The translations under genes were made by a program, and so were the position numbers. A DNA stretch of 64,000 bases from contig JACQJO010000064.1 in NCBI GenBank assembly GCA_016205025.1, forward strand, positions 20,805-84,804, given 5' to 3'. The stretch comes from Elusimicrobiota bacterium. GTDB lineage: Bacteria > Elusimicrobiota > Elusimicrobia > JACQPE01. Positions 27,737-36,637 of this stretch are shown in pieces. How positions within the stretch are numbered: the stretch's first letter is position 1; every line of letters starts with the position of its first letter. The notes beneath the pieces were generated by a model. It saw only the letters and a program-made list of their open reading frames with translations. It did no database searches and was not told the origin of the DNA.

Positions 27737-27858
27737 CCCTCTCGCCCTGCCCTTATCTTTGCCATAATTGCTAAACACAATCCTTTTGTTCGAGAGGAAA
27801 TTGTAACCAAGGGCAGAGTTCTTTATTCAGCATGATCCATTCGAAGGGAAAATTTGGG

Positions 27859-28926
27859 TTAGTTAATTTTTCTGTATCTTGTGGCGCGCCCGAGGCCTAC
27901 CCGTTCGATCAGTTTTAATGTCAGGAGACGTTCAAGAATTTGCCGGGCTGTTGGGTGTGGAATTTTTAGATCGCGGGCAACCGTTTTGGCCGAGATTTCT
28001 TCATAACGCTCGAAAAGCTTGAGGGCGTTGAGCTGATTTTCTGAAAGCATTTTTTCGACAGGACGCTCTTTAAGAAATTCCTGCAAGATTTCAATTTGAA
28101 TCAGCAGAATATCAAGAAAGAAATGAAGCCAGGGCGCAATATTGGCTTTAGGGGAGCGGATTTCTTTTTGACTCCGCCTTAGAGCCACATAGTATTCGGT
28201 TTTGCGGTCTTCCGTTATTTTATCCAGCGAGGCGTAGGGAACATAAGCGTAGCCCGATCGAAGAAGCAAGAGATTGGTCAGTATGCGGCTTAAGCGCCCA
28301 TTGCCGTCCTCGAACGGGTGAATGGCCAAAAATTCAAGGACAAAGTTGGCAATGATCAAGAGCGGATGGAAGGAGGAATTGATTAACTGTTCTTGCGTCC
28401 AGTCCACAAGTTCCCTGGTTTCTAGCGGCGTCAAATGCGGGGGCGTGGGCTCAAAGACAACGGATTGCCTGCCCTTCCCATGCGCCAGGACTTTATTGGG
28501 TTTGTCTTTATATTTGCCCCGATGCCTTTGGTCTTTTTCTGAATACTTTAGGACGAGACTGTGGAATTGAAGAATCAGCCCTTCGTTAAATTTCATGGAG
28601 CGGTAACTTTCAAAAACTATGCGCAAGAGCTCGGCGTAACTGGCAACTTCTTGGGAGTCTCGATCTTTCAGCTTGCTCATCTTTAATCCCCGAAGCAAGC
28701 GTTCCACTTCCTTGTCGCTTAAACGGCTTCCCTCAATGCGCGTGGAGGCTCCTGATGAAGTGACAACAACGCTCTGTTTTAACCGGTTTAGAATTTGAGG
28801 GCTTAAGGCAGCGGCCCCTTTCCACCATCCTTTAAACTCGTCCATTTTGGCGATCTTGGCAAAAAGCGCCGCCGCCTCTTTGCCGGAAATGTTTTCCAGG
28901 CGCTTGGTTAATCGGTCTTTAATCAT
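27859..28926 (-). CDS. Fic-domain protein with C-terminal winged helix
   Basis: The Fic motif HPFEDGNGRLSR (codons near 28285-28320) is intact. Fic enzymes usually transfer AMP, or another phosphate-linked group, to a target hydroxyl. An N-terminal STRIEG (about 28732-28749) matches the class II inhibitory (S/T)xxxE(G/N) helix, so the protein is probably auto-inhibited. The C-terminal 70 residues look like a winged HTH (LFERYEEISAKTVARDLKIPHPTARQILERL). I prefer ATG 28926: a TATAAT box at 28946-28951 with TTGCAT 16 nt upstream lies inside the longer frame. The alternative ATG is 29013, adding 29 residues with only a poorly placed AGG before it. It is divergent from the M16 gene. It resembles stand-alone Fic regulators rather than a toxin-antitoxin pair; no partner gene is adjacent. 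Confidence 0.85.
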   Translation of the reverse strand: MIKDRLTKRLENISGKEAAALFAKIAKMDEFKGWWKGAAALSPQILNRLKQSVVVTSSGASTRIEGSRLSDKEVERLLRGLKMSKLKDRDSQEVASYAELLRIVFESYRSMKFNEGLILQFHSLVLKYSEKDQRHRGKYKDKPNKVLAHGKGRQSVVFEPTPPHLTPLETRELVDWTQEQLINSSFHPLLIIANFVLEFLAIHPFEDGNGRLSRILTNLLLLRSGYAYVPYASLDKITEDRKTEYYVALRRSQKEIRSPKANIAPWLHFFLDILLIQIEILQEFLKERPVEKMLSENQLNALKLFERYEEISAKTVARDLKIPHPTARQILERLLTLKLIERVGLGRATRYRKIN

Positions 28927-28945
28927 ATATATCTGAATATATCTA

Positions 28946-28973
28946 ATTATATCAGGTTTGGATCCCAATGCAA
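28946..28973 (-). promoter_or_regulatory. Candidate promoter of the Fic gene
   Basis: On the minus strand, TTGCAT (28968-28973), a 16-nt spacer, then perfect TATAAT (28946-28951), 19 nt before ATG 28926. The leader would be very short. Seen by eye only. Confidence 0.45.
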
Positions 28974-29030
28974 GCGCCACGCCCCTTTTTAGTTCTAAAA
29001 ATTCTTTAATCATCCTGCTGGAAAAAATTT

Positions 29031-31823
29031 ATGAAAAAGACCGGTTTGCTGCCTAAGCTGCCCATTAAGAGTTTTGGGTTGAAGAACGGGCTTAGAGTGG
29101 TCGTGGTGGAGGATCATTCGGCTCCGGTGGTGACGATTGCGGTGGCTTACAGCGTCGGGGCGCGCTGTGAGAGGCCGGGGCGCTCCGGGTTCGCGCATCT
29201 CTTCGAGCACATGATGTTTCAGGGCTCCAAAAACGTGGATAAGACCGGGCACATGCGGTTAATTGAGTCGGAAGGCGGCAATTTAAACGGATTTACCACC
29301 AAAGATTTTACGGTGTACCATGAAACACTGCCGTCGAACCGTTTGGCCTTAGGCTTGTGGTTGGAAGCCGACCGGATGAGTTCCTTGGCCATCACACAGG
29401 AGAATTTTGACAATCAGAAAGACGTTGTGCAGGAAGAGAAGCGCTGGCGTTATGACAACCGGCCTTACATGACCGCCTTGGCGGAGGAGTTTCCCAAGCT
29501 CCTGTTTTCCAAGTGGGAAAACCAGCATTCGGTGATCGGCTCTTTGAAAGATTTGGACGAGGCAACGGTGGATGACCTGCGGGAATTTTTTAAGACTTTT
29601 TACGCGCCTAATAACGCGGTGGTGACGGTGGTCGGAGACGTCAAGATTTCGGACGTTAAGCGTTTATCGCAAAAGTATTTCGGCAAGATTAAACCCCAGC
29701 CAAAACCGCGATGGCCCGATTTGATCGAGAAACCCATGACAACGGAGCGCCGGGCGATCCACAAGGATCCTTTTGCGGCGCTTCCCGTCTTACTGGCGGG
29801 ATGGCCGGCGCCGGCGGCGACGGACAGGCTTTACAAGCCCACGGCTCTCCTGGGCGCTGTTTTACTGGAGGGAGAGGATTCGAGACTGCATCAGCTTTTG
29901 GTTAAAGAGAAGGAATTGGCGCTCGAGGTTTCGGGAGGGCTGGGCTGGCCGTTTGGATCGCCGCAAACTCTGCGCGATCCCTCCCCTTTCGGCTTGATGG
30001 CGCATTTAAAAGAAGGAGTTTCGCCGGATGAGGTCTTGGCCTTGATCCAGCAAGAGATCGCCGCCGTTGCGCGCGGCCAAATCACGGAAGATGAAATCCG
30101 CCGCGCCAGAAGAAAAATTCAGTCAACGATTTTAGATGAGTTTCAAGGAACGGAAACGCGCTGTTGGTGGCTTGGGATTTACTCTTTGCTTCACGGCGGG
30201 CGGCCGGATGGTTTTGAGGGTGATCTTAACGCCTATTTAACGGGCGTGACGCGCAAGATGGTAATCAGCGCCGCGGCGGCGGGGTATTTTGATCCCAACA
30301 AAAGAGGCGTTTTGGTCGTTAAACCCGCGCCGGAGCTCTTGGCTGGTTTAAATCAGAGCCCGAGCGCTGCCAGACCCAAGGAAACGACCCAACAAACGCA
30401 GGGTCCCCGTGAAGAACCCCGCGAGGGGCCGCCCAAAGCCAAGGGATTGCCCAAACCGACGCCGCGGCCGGTCAAAGAGTTTGAGCTGGCCAATGGTTTG
30501 CGCGTTTTGGGGATCGAGGACAACCGCCTTCCTTTTTTGAAAACGCGGCTTTTCCTGCCGGCGGCGTTCTGGCCGGATCAAGAGCAGTTGGCCGCGGCCG
30601 GCGAAGCGCTGGCGGAGCTTTTTAAAGCCGGGACCAAGAAAAAAACAAGCCAAGAGATTGAGACCCAGTTGGCCGCGATGGGGGGTTATCTTGGCGCTTC
30701 GGACGGGCATGACTGGTTTTCGGTCGGCGGCTCCATTTTAAGCGAAACGGCCAAGGATTATTTCGCTCTTTTGGGCGAGATCGCGGTTGATTCTAATTTT
30801 CCGGCCAAGGAGGTGGAGCTTTGGCGCGCCAATAGCCTTGAAGAGATCAAAGACAAAAGAACGAGGCCGGAGTTTTTACGCGAAGAGCGCTGGGCATCCG
30901 AGATTTTTGGCAGTCATCCTTATTCCGTTATCTCCGCCAAGCCCGAAACCGTCAGGGCATTGAGCCGCGAGGATGTCGTGCGTCTTTATGGCCGCCAACT
31001 TAACGCTAGGGGCGGTTTTTTGGTGGTTGTCGGCGACATCACTGCCGGCGCATTGGAGAAAATTTTAAAGGAAACTCTGGGAAAAATCCCCGCGGCGCCG
31101 GTAGACTCCGCCAATGGCGCTAAGAAGCCTTCTTGGCCCGGCCGGCGCGGCCGCAAAGTTTTGATCGTTGACCGGCCCGGCTCGGCGCAAACCAATTTAG
31201 CGTTGGGGCATTTGACCATTAAGAGAGATCATCCGGATTATTACGCCTTGGCGTTGTTTAACGGCGTTTTGGGCGTGATTTTTGATTCCCGGTTGAACCG
31301 GACTCTGCGAGAAGAGAAGGGTTACACGTACGGCGCCGGCAGTTCGGTTCAGCGGTTTAAGGAAACGGGGGTTTTTAAGATATCAACGGCGGTGCGCACC
31401 GAGGTGACGACTGCGGCCTTGGCCGATACTTTCAAAGAGCTGGATAAGATTTTATCAGCCGGCCTGACGGATGACGAGTTAACCTTGACCAAGAATTATC
31501 TCGCGGGCTCGGACGCCATCAGCCAGGGCGTGCAGGAGAGTCTGGCTGACCTAATGGCGGGCTACGAAGCTCTGGGCATGCCGTGGCGCGAGATGGAGCG
31601 GTTCAGATCGAAGATTCTCGGCGTCACTAAAAGCCAATCCGAAGAGGCGGGGGCGCGGCATCTGCGTGGGCAGGACATGGCCGTCGTGGCGGTGGGCGAC
31701 GCGGCCCGAATCGCCGGGGATTTGGCGGCCTTTGGTCCGGTGGAAATTTATAACGCGGATGGAACAAAAAGAAAGAACGCAGAAGGTGAAGCAGGCGTAG
31801 AAAGCGAAGGTATTAAAAATTAG
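29031..31823 (+). CDS. Double-domain M16 (pitrilysin-like) zinc peptidase
   Basis: 930 residues hold two M16 units. The first has the inverted zinc motif HLFEH (H56, E59, H60; codons from 29196) and the distal Glu in VVQEEKRW (E135/E136), so it is catalytically complete. The second unit, from about residue 480, lacks HxxEH and keeps the RxxxxxxxGYTYGAGS-type substrate-binding segment (about 31300-31345), as in the usual active-plus-inactive M16 pair, here fused in one chain. A Pro/Lys-rich linker (about 30350-30475) joins them. No signal peptide is visible, so it may act in the cytoplasm on peptides or be exported by another route. Its stop overlaps the convergent response-regulator stop by 4 nt. 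Confidence 0.92.
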   Translation: MKKTGLLPKLPIKSFGLKNGLRVVVVEDHSAPVVTIAVAYSVGARCERPGRSGFAHLFEHMMFQGSKNVDKTGHMRLIESEGGNLNGFTTKDFTVYHETLPSNRLALGLWLEADRMSSLAITQENFDNQKDVVQEEKRWRYDNRPYMTALAEEFPKLLFSKWENQHSVIGSLKDLDEATVDDLREFFKTFYAPNNAVVTVVGDVKISDVKRLSQKYFGKIKPQPKPRWPDLIEKPMTTERRAIHKDPFAALPVLLAGWPAPAATDRLYKPTALLGAVLLEGEDSRLHQLLVKEKELALEVSGGLGWPFGSPQTLRDPSPFGLMAHLKEGVSPDEVLALIQQEIAAVARGQITEDEIRRARRKIQSTILDEFQGTETRCWWLGIYSLLHGGRPDGFEGDLNAYLTGVTRKMVISAAAAGYFDPNKRGVLVVKPAPELLAGLNQSPSAARPKETTQQTQGPREEPREGPPKAKGLPKPTPRPVKEFELANGLRVLGIEDNRLPFLKTRLFLPAAFWPDQEQLAAAGEALAELFKAGTKKKTSQEIETQLAAMGGYLGASDGHDWFSVGGSILSETAKDYFALLGEIAVDSNFPAKEVELWRANSLEEIKDKRTRPEFLREERWASEIFGSHPYSVISAKPETVRALSREDVVRLYGRQLNARGGFLVVVGDITAGALEKILKETLGKIPAAPVDSANGAKKPSWPGRRGRKVLIVDRPGSAQTNLALGHLTIKRDHPDYYALALFNGVLGVIFDSRLNRTLREEKGYTYGAGSSVQRFKETGVFKISTAVRTEVTTAALADTFKELDKILSAGLTDDELTLTKNYLAGSDAISQGVQESLADLMAGYEALGMPWREMERFRSKILGVTKSQSEEAGARHLRGQDMAVVAVGDAARIAGDLAAFGPVEIYNADGTKRKNAEGEAGVESEGIKN

Positions 31824-32215
31824 CTTTTGATTTGCTCTTCCACTTTTTTGTAGAGCCTTTGAAGATCGATCGGTTTGGTCAGGTAGCCCACGGCTCCAAG
31901 ATTAAATCCGGTGTTAACGTCGCCCATGTGGTTGAGTTGAGTCAAGACAACGACCGGAACATTTTGAGTCGTCTGCGTTTCTTTTAGGCTTTTTAAAACC
32001 CACCAGCCGTCGATGTCGGGCAAGCGGATATCCAAAAGAATCAACAGGGGCTGGTGTTTTAAAGCCATGGTCAAGCCCTCATGACCGCCTTTGGCTCTCA
32101 AGATTTTGTAGCCCTTGGTGGCCAAAGCGATCTCGACCGTATGCGCCAACTGCTCGTCATCCTCAACCAGCAGGATGGTTTTTTCTTTTTTGGCTTTAAA
32201 CAGTTTATTGAGCAT
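31820..32215 (-). CDS. Single-domain response regulator
   Basis: 131 residues, a CheY-like receiver only. The acidic pocket is E18-D19-D20, the phospho-acceptor D62 in LLDIRLPDIDG, the switch T92 in VVVLTQ and the Lys K114 in YLTKPID. No output domain is present. It lies 11 nt downstream of the glycosyltransferase on the same strand, so it is probably co-transcribed with it. No histidine kinase is encoded nearby. Confidence 0.93.
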   Translation of the reverse strand: MLNKLFKAKKEKTILLVEDDEQLAHTVEIALATKGYKILRAKGGHEGLTMALKHQPLLILLDIRLPDIDGWWVLKSLKETQTTQNVPVVVLTQLNHMGDVNTGFNLGAVGYLTKPIDLQRLYKKVEEQIKS

Positions 32216-32226
32216 GGCCGGATGCC

Positions 32227-34149
32227 TTAATTGTAACCCTGAACTTTATAGATTGCCACGGATTCGTTGATCGCGATTTTTTTAAGGTAGCTTTTCCGGA
32301 ATTCTTCCCAGAGGCCGCCGCCACGGGGGCTTAGTTTGAACATCGGGTAGCCCCAAATCCGGGCTTCCTCCGCCGTGTGGTGGAAAAGGTGCGTAATTTT
32401 TTCGGTTTCAAATTTTTTAGACAGTTCAACAGGGTCCGATGCCTTTTCGATCCAGTCGGCCAGCGGGTGGCGGTCATGGACGGTGGCGTACACCAGCCGC
32501 CGCCTGAAGCGATAGGGCCGGGTTTCACCCAGCAGAAGTATCCTGGCATCTTGGGGCGTGTTGTTGTTGATCCATTCTATAGCTTGGTGGTAATAGCCGA
32601 ATTTTTGCCTTAAGAAATCTTGCCGGGAGATCAGTCCGAAGATAACTTTTTGGTCGGTTGAGCGGCGAAAACCTTGCAATAACCACCCGATATGATAAAC
32701 CAAAAAGAAAACAATCAGCGTTTTAAGGAATATTTTTCCCTTCGTTATTGTCGCGGCTTTTTGTTCATCCTGTTGTAGAAATAAAGAGACGCCATAGGAA
32801 TTGAGCAACGCCAGCGGGGCCAGCAATGGAGACAGATAGCGTAAGTAGTGGGTGACGGCAAGGCCGATGAGCCAGTTCAGGCCAGTAAAAGATAGTAGAT
32901 AGTAGATAGTAGATGGTAGATGGGAAGCGGAGCGGGCTTTCAGAATGCCATAGAGAGCCAGGGGAAGAAGCAGAAGGTAACTCGGGCCGATGAAGTAGGT
33001 GCCGGTGAAGTCCCAGAAACTGCCTTTAAGGATAACCATGATATCGCTGATGACGCGGGGGCCGGGGTGCCAATGCTGGGCTTCCCATTGAAAGCTGGCC
33101 CAGCCCTCGGGATGGTAATGGCGGCCCAGGGCGAGCGTTATGTAGGGATAAAGGGGGTCACCCAGAGCGACGAGGTTGCGAAGCAGCCAGGGGAGAGCGG
33201 CGGCGAAGCCGCCGGTAATAAAAGAGAGTAGGTAGTAGGTAGTAGGTAGTAGGTAGGATTTATGAAAAATAAAACGAAAGAGCAGGAACAGAAAAAGGGT
33301 CAGGCACCAGAGGCCGGCGAAGTATTTGAAGGAGAAAGCGATACCCATGAAGAGACCTGAATAAAAAGTAGGGACAGACACTACTTTTTTAAAAAAAGTA
33401 GTGTCTGTCCCTACTTTTTCCTTAAAAGCAAAGTAGAGGCCTAAAAGGAGGGGGCCGGCAAGGGCGGGCTCGGTTGAGAGGCGGCAGATGTTGCGGAAAA
33501 TGATGGGTGTTGTTAGAAAAAGCAGGGCCGCCAGCTCGCCGGTTTTAGCGTCACGTAGTTCCTTGCCCCAGATATAGAGCGTTAGGGGGGCAATTAATCC
33601 CAGAACAACCGCCAGCATTTTGGCCACCGCCTCGCCGCCGGTGCCTAGTCCCAGGGTGACTAGCATTTCTTGTAGTAAAGGCATGGGCAGAAAAAAGTGA
33701 TTAAAGGCGGGCAGAGTATGATGTTCGTTTAAAAAGACCCCCGGAAGCCCAAGGTGGTATACCAGGGCGTCGAAAAATGTCTCGGGACGATAGGCGCTGG
33801 CGACGAGCAGAAATAGAGCCAGGCCGACAATCACCTTAAACGGAAGGGAAAAATTTTTCAGGGAGAAATTTTTTAAGAGATCAAGGATTTGGCGCCTGTT
33901 CCAAAAAACAGAAAAACCTAAGAGAAGAATGATTGCCCAGAGAGAGCCGGGATAAATCAGGCCCATTTGGCCAAGAGCTAAAACCGCAAGCCCGGTCAGC
34001 GCGAGACCGAGAGAAAGGCCGGCGGGAAGAGCGATGGGGGGAAGTGAGAGGTGCGAGGTGAGAGGTGAGAAAATTTTAAGGCCTAGCGCGAGAGAGCCCA
34101 GAACAATGATTGATAGAAGAAGAAAATGAAGAGGAAAATAAAGAATCAT
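32227..34149 (-). CDS. Polytopic GT39/ArnT-like glycosyltransferase carrying repeats
   Basis: 640 residues with about twelve hydrophobic helices. The first large loop carries SAYRPETFFDALVYHLGLP, the Asp-bearing loop expected in GT-C enzymes that use polyprenyl-phosphate sugars (PMT/ArnT class). ELRDAKTGELAALLFLTTP is also typical. A soluble C-terminal part follows the last helix. The gene has absorbed four repeats: a family-1 palindrome (33363-33419) and 7-nt arrays at 32891-32922, 33226-33257 and 34042-34069, encoding STIYYLLS-, PTTYYLLS- and LTSHLSL-like hydrophobic stretches. It sits between the ROK kinase and the response regulator in a minus-strand run. Acceptor unknown. Confidence 0.8.
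   Translation of the reverse strand: MILYFPLHFLLLSIIVLGSLALGLKIFSPLTSHLSLPPIALPAGLSLGLALTGLAVLALGQMGLIYPGSLWAIILLLGFSVFWNRRQILDLLKNFSLKNFSLPFKVIVGLALFLLVASAYRPETFFDALVYHLGLPGVFLNEHHTLPAFNHFFLPMPLLQEMLVTLGLGTGGEAVAKMLAVVLGLIAPLTLYIWGKELRDAKTGELAALLFLTTPIIFRNICRLSTEPALAGPLLLGLYFAFKEKVGTDTTFFKKVVSVPTFYSGLFMGIAFSFKYFAGLWCLTLFLFLLFRFIFHKSYLLPTTYYLLSFITGGFAAALPWLLRNLVALGDPLYPYITLALGRHYHPEGWASFQWEAQHWHPGPRVISDIMVILKGSFWDFTGTYFIGPSYLLLLPLALYGILKARSASHLPSTIYYLLSFTGLNWLIGLAVTHYLRYLSPLLAPLALLNSYGVSLFLQQDEQKAATITKGKIFLKTLIVFFLVYHIGWLLQGFRRSTDQKVIFGLISRQDFLRQKFGYYHQAIEWINNNTPQDARILLLGETRPYRFRRRLVYATVHDRHPLADWIEKASDPVELSKKFETEKITHLFHHTAEEARIWGYPMFKLSPRGGGLWEEFRKSYLKKIAINESVAIYKVQGYN
32891..32922. repeat. 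7-nt array inside the glycosyltransferase gene
   Basis: Units of atagtag repeated about four times; translated on the minus strand as LPSTIYYLLSF within a hydrophobic segment. Confidence 0.85.
33226..33257. repeat. 7-nt array inside the glycosyltransferase gene
   Basis: Units of agtaggt repeated about four times; translated on the minus strand as YLLPTTYYLLSF, parallel to the array at 32891-32922. Confidence 0.85.
33363..33419. repeat. Family-1 palindrome, in frame in the glycosyltransferase
   Basis: 57-nt inverted repeat with the same core, read on the minus strand as KVGTDTTFFKKVVSVPTF inside the membrane glycosyltransferase at 32227-34149. Confidence 0.95.
34042..34069. repeat. 7-nt array inside the glycosyltransferase gene
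   Basis: Units aagtgag, aggtgcg, aggtgag, aggtgag; translated on the minus strand as SPLTSHLSL near the N-terminus. Confidence 0.75.
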
Positions 34150-34160
34150 ATTCCTACATG

Positions 34161-34185
34161 CTATCTACTACCTACTGTCTACTTT
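34161..34185. repeat. 7-nt array at the ROK stop codon
   Basis: Units ctatcta, ctaccta, ctgtcta on the plus strand. The minus-strand reading supplies the last codons and the TAG stop of the ROK kinase. Confidence 0.8.
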
Positions 34186-35095
34186 CCCAAAAAATGGCGG
34201 CGGCGCCGAAAATGCCCATGTCGCGGCCCAGCTTGGCCGGGATGACCGGAATTTCGTTTGCTTTGGGATTAACGGAGAATTTGGGAAGAGTTTGCTTGAT
34301 CACATCAAAAAAATGTTTTCCAAAACTGGTGACGCCACCGCCAAGAACAATGACATCAGGGTCAAATAGATTAACCATATTGCCCAGCCAAAGGCCAAGG
34401 TCAAAGGCCGCGTCTTCGATCAGTTTTTTGCACGCGGCGTTTCCTTTTTTGGCTTCTTTTTCGATATAGAGAGAACTAAGAGCCGGGGGCGCGTTGACCA
34501 AAACTTTCCGCGCCCGTTTCGCGATCGCAGGGCCGGAGGCATAGGCCTCGATACACCCTTTCTGACCGCAGTTGCAGGAGGCGCCATTTCGGTCTATGGT
34601 CAGGTGGCCGCCTTCCAGGGCGAAGCCGGTGGCCCCTCTGTAAAGGCGCCCGTCAATAACAAGGCCGGTGCCGATGCCGGTGCTGATCGTGGCGAAAAGG
34701 ACATGGCGTTTGCCTTTGCCCGCTCCCCATAACGCTTCGGCCAGGGCCGCGGCATTGGCGTCATTTTCGAGCGCGACCGGCACGCGGAATTTTTTTTCCA
34801 GCAGCGATTTTAAGCGGATGTTTTCCCAGCCGGAAAGGTTAGGCGCGCGAAGCAGAACTCCGCGCTTGGCGTCCATGGGCCCGGGGGCCGCAACACCCAT
34901 GCCTTTGATGGATTTTTCATTTTGGATTAATTCGGCAGCGATGCTCGTTATTTGGGTTATTGCGGATTCGCGTTTTTTGGCGGTGGGCTGCTCTACTTTT
35001 TTAAGAATAACAGCTTTGCCGGAGGCGTCACTGGGCAGCCGGATCAATCCGGCCATGATTTTTGTTCCGCCGATATCTATGCCTACGATTAACAT
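34172..35095 (-). CDS. ROK-family sugar kinase (glucokinase-like)
   Basis: 307 residues. The phosphate motif GIDIGGTKIMAGLI is at the N-terminus, followed by GVAAPGPMD, ENDANAAALAE with the catalytic Asp, STGIGTGLV, and the ROK zinc motif GGHLTIDRNGASCNCGQKGC. This is typical of cytoplasmic glucokinases or N-acetylhexosamine kinases; the exact sugar cannot be told. The last codons and the stop (ESRQ-stop) lie within a 7-nt repeat array (34161-34185), so the C-terminus seems to have been set by the repeat. A rho-independent terminator separates it from the upstream peroxiredoxin gene. Confidence 0.92.
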   Translation of the reverse strand: MLIVGIDIGGTKIMAGLIRLPSDASGKAVILKKVEQPTAKKRESAITQITSIAAELIQNEKSIKGMGVAAPGPMDAKRGVLLRAPNLSGWENIRLKSLLEKKFRVPVALENDANAAALAEALWGAGKGKRHVLFATISTGIGTGLVIDGRLYRGATGFALEGGHLTIDRNGASCNCGQKGCIEAYASGPAIAKRARKVLVNAPPALSSLYIEKEAKKGNAACKKLIEDAAFDLGLWLGNMVNLFDPDVIVLGGGVTSFGKHFFDVIKQTLPKFSVNPKANEIPVIPAKLGRDMGIFGAAAIFWESRQ

Positions 35096-35111
35096 AGGCC
35101 TTTAATATAGC

Positions 35112-35143
35112 CAAAAATAAAAAGCTCATGGCTCACCATGAGC
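35112..35143 (-). terminator. Rho-independent terminator after the peroxiredoxin gene
   Basis: GCTCATGG-ctca-CCATGAGC hairpin (35124-35143), perfect 8-bp stem, followed on the minus strand by TTTTTATTTTTGG (35123-35111). It lies between the peroxiredoxin stop and the ROK start. Confidence 0.8.
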
Positions 35144-35164
35144 GGGCTTTGATTTTTTTGAGGT

Positions 35165-35752
35165 TTAGCCGGCCGCGGCGAAGTATTCTTTGGATTCCTG
35201 CGGCGTGGGCTTCATTGTTTTCTGGCCGCGGGTCCAGTTGGCGGGGCAGACTTCGCCGGTTTTTTCAACGTGTTGAAAGGCTTCGATCACGCGCAGGATT
35301 TCCTGCGTGTTGCGTCCAACGCCAAGATCATGAACCACCTGATAAACCACTTTACCTTCCGGATTAATTAAGAAAACGGCGCGCAAAGCGACCCCCGCTT
35401 CGGTCAAGACGCCGTAGTCCGAAGCGATTTTTTTGGTCAGATCCGAGAGAATGGGATAGCGAATGCGGCCCAGGCCGCCCTGATTTCTGGGGATTTGGGT
35501 CCAGGCCAGATGGGAGTATTTGCTGTCAACAGAGCAGCCCAAAACCTCGGCTCCCAGCGTCCGGAATTGATCCAGAGAATCATCGAAAGCGGTTATTTCC
35601 GTCGGGCAGACAAAGGTGAAGTCCAACGGATAAAAGAATAGAACGACCCACTTGCCTTTGTAGTCGGAAAGTTTAATTTCTTGAAAGTTTCCGTCAACAA
35701 CGGCTTGCGCGGCAAATTCCGGCGCGTTTTTCTGTACGAGTGTTTCCGGCAT
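35165..35752 (-). CDS. Typical 2-Cys peroxiredoxin (AhpC/Prx1 class)
   Basis: 195 residues. The peroxidatic Cys is in [13 protein letters not shown] and the resolving Cys in GEVCPANW near the C-terminus; [22 protein letters not shown] is also diagnostic. It reduces hydrogen peroxide and organic peroxides in the cytoplasm, using a thioredoxin- or AhpF-type donor not encoded here. An AGGAG Shine-Dalgarno lies 7 nt before ATG 35752, and a TATAAT box is at 35782-35787. It is ended by its own terminator, so it is probably monocistronic. Confidence 0.95.
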   Translation of the reverse strand: MPETLVQKNAPEFAAQAVVDGNFQEIKLSDYKGKWVVLFFYPLDFTFVCPTEITAFDDSLDQFRTLGAEVLGCSVDSKYSHLAWTQIPRNQGGLGRIRYPILSDLTKKIASDYGVLTEAGVALRAVFLINPEGKVVYQVVHDLGVGRNTQEILRVIEAFQHVEKTGEVCPANWTRGQKTMKPTPQESKEYFAAAG

Positions 35753-35781
35753 AGATTTACTCCTTTTATTTAGAAAAAGAG

Positions 35782-35787
35782 ATTATA
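35782..35787 (-). promoter_or_regulatory. Candidate -10 box of the peroxiredoxin gene
   Basis: TATAAT on the minus strand, 29 nt before the start codon, with an AGGAG ribosome site in between. No convincing -35 was seen. Confidence 0.4.
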
Positions 35788-35798
35788 CCAAGTTGGCT

Positions 35799-36332
35799 TT
35801 ATCGCAGAGGTAAGCGAAACCTAGCCAAGCGTTGGCCGATTTGAATAACCAATGAAAGAGTGGCTTTTTTGGAGCTGCCAATGAGTTCTCTGAAGCTGAC
35901 TTCTCTGTTGTAATTACTGGCAGAAAGGCTAAACCCCAGGGAAGGTACTGTCGTTGGGCCTCTGCCGCGCAGGACATAAGCATGTCCTTTACCAAGGCTA
36001 AAACCCTCGGGTTCAGTGAAGGTTGGGATGCCAAAGTGATGCGTCCAGTGGAGGCGGCGTTGACCATTAACATGAAGATCTAATGCTTTTGCTCTAAATG
36101 ATTGCGCAGGTACACCTGCATTGCGCACGCCAATATCAAAACTCGCTACCGCGAAAGTTTTCCATAATTTTATTTTTCTGTTGGCTCGAATCTGGAGGGA
36201 TGGTTTCCTTCCAGAACCTTCAAATGCCCCGCTAACCCACTGACCCACTTTAACATGTCTCTGCGTTTTTGCAGCGAAGGAATTAGCGCTTACTGCGCAT
36301 ATCGCCAAAAGACCAAGGATAATTTTTTTCAT
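35799..36332 (-). CDS. Hypothetical secreted protein
   Basis: 177 residues from ATG 36332, chosen because AGGAG lies 8 nt upstream and the protein then opens with a clean signal peptide (MKKIILGLLAICAVSANSFAA). An upstream in-frame ATG at 36461 would put 43 residues before the signal. The mature part is basic and beta-rich (FAVASFDIGVRNAG, LGFSLSASNYNREVSF) with no recognised motif. It is probably periplasmic or surface-located. It is divergent from giant ORF 2; function unknown. Confidence 0.65.
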   Translation of the reverse strand: MKKIILGLLAICAVSANSFAAKTQRHVKVGQWVSGAFEGSGRKPSLQIRANRKIKLWKTFAVASFDIGVRNAGVPAQSFRAKALDLHVNGQRRLHWTHHFGIPTFTEPEGFSLGKGHAYVLRGRGPTTVPSLGFSLSASNYNREVSFRELIGSSKKATLSLVIQIGQRLARFRLPLR

Positions 36333-36428
36333 TTTATTCTCCTTTTTGAAATTAATAATTAAGTCTACGGTAAAGGTACCCTTCCGTTGTTTCGGAAAAC
36401 AGGGTCCTTCGGGGAAATTTTTTTTAGG

Positions 36429-36477
36429 TCCTAAGACTTTACATCCTAAGACTTTAGACATCCTAAGACTTTAGACC
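36429..36477. repeat. Three direct repeats of tcctaagacttta
   Basis: Units at 36429-36443, 36444-36460 and 36461-36477, 15 or 17 nt each. They lie between the divergent small secreted gene and giant ORF 2, so they could be regulator sites or a repeat-family member. Confidence 0.85.
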
Positions 36478-36478
36478 T

Positions 36479-36513
36479 AATTTTGTCTTCCCCTTAGGAC
36501 CCTAGTCAAAATT
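36479..36513. repeat. Inverted repeat aattttg...caaaatt
   Basis: 7-nt arms around a loop containing cttaggac, which is complementary to the adjacent direct repeats (gtcctaag). It could fold with them into a larger structure. Confidence 0.5.
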
Positions 36514-36637
36514 TTGTATCGGAGCAAGAATTTGTTGGTTCGATTAATTTTTCGAGGGAAAACGGGATGGGCGTTGGACCCAAAGCGATGTGGGTCTTGA
36601 AGGTGGGTCCGGCGCTGAATGGGAGGGGAAGGTACGC

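Larger units (their letters stand above)
36333..36637. other. Divergent intergenic region upstream of giant ORF 2
   Basis: 305 nt without a gene. It contains a direct-repeat array (36429-36477) and a hairpin (36479-36513), listed separately, plus the Shine-Dalgarno-like gggagggg at 36621-36628 before ATG 36638. No convincing promoter pair was seen. Confidence 0.6.

Noticed and set aside
2..27736. Stop-codon reassignment or assembly error as the reason for the giant ORF
   Set aside because: All other genes end at normal TAA/TAG codons, no in-frame stops are being read through, and intact motifs run along the whole frame. An assembly join is possible at single points but cannot produce 27 kb of open frame.
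27737..27858. Terminator after giant ORF 1
   Set aside because: Only short, interleaved inverted segments (cctctcg/cgagagg and ctgccctt/aagggcag) without a T-tract; too weak to call.
27859..28926. Fic toxin-antitoxin pair
   Set aside because: The inhibitory motif is in the same chain and no small partner gene is adjacent.
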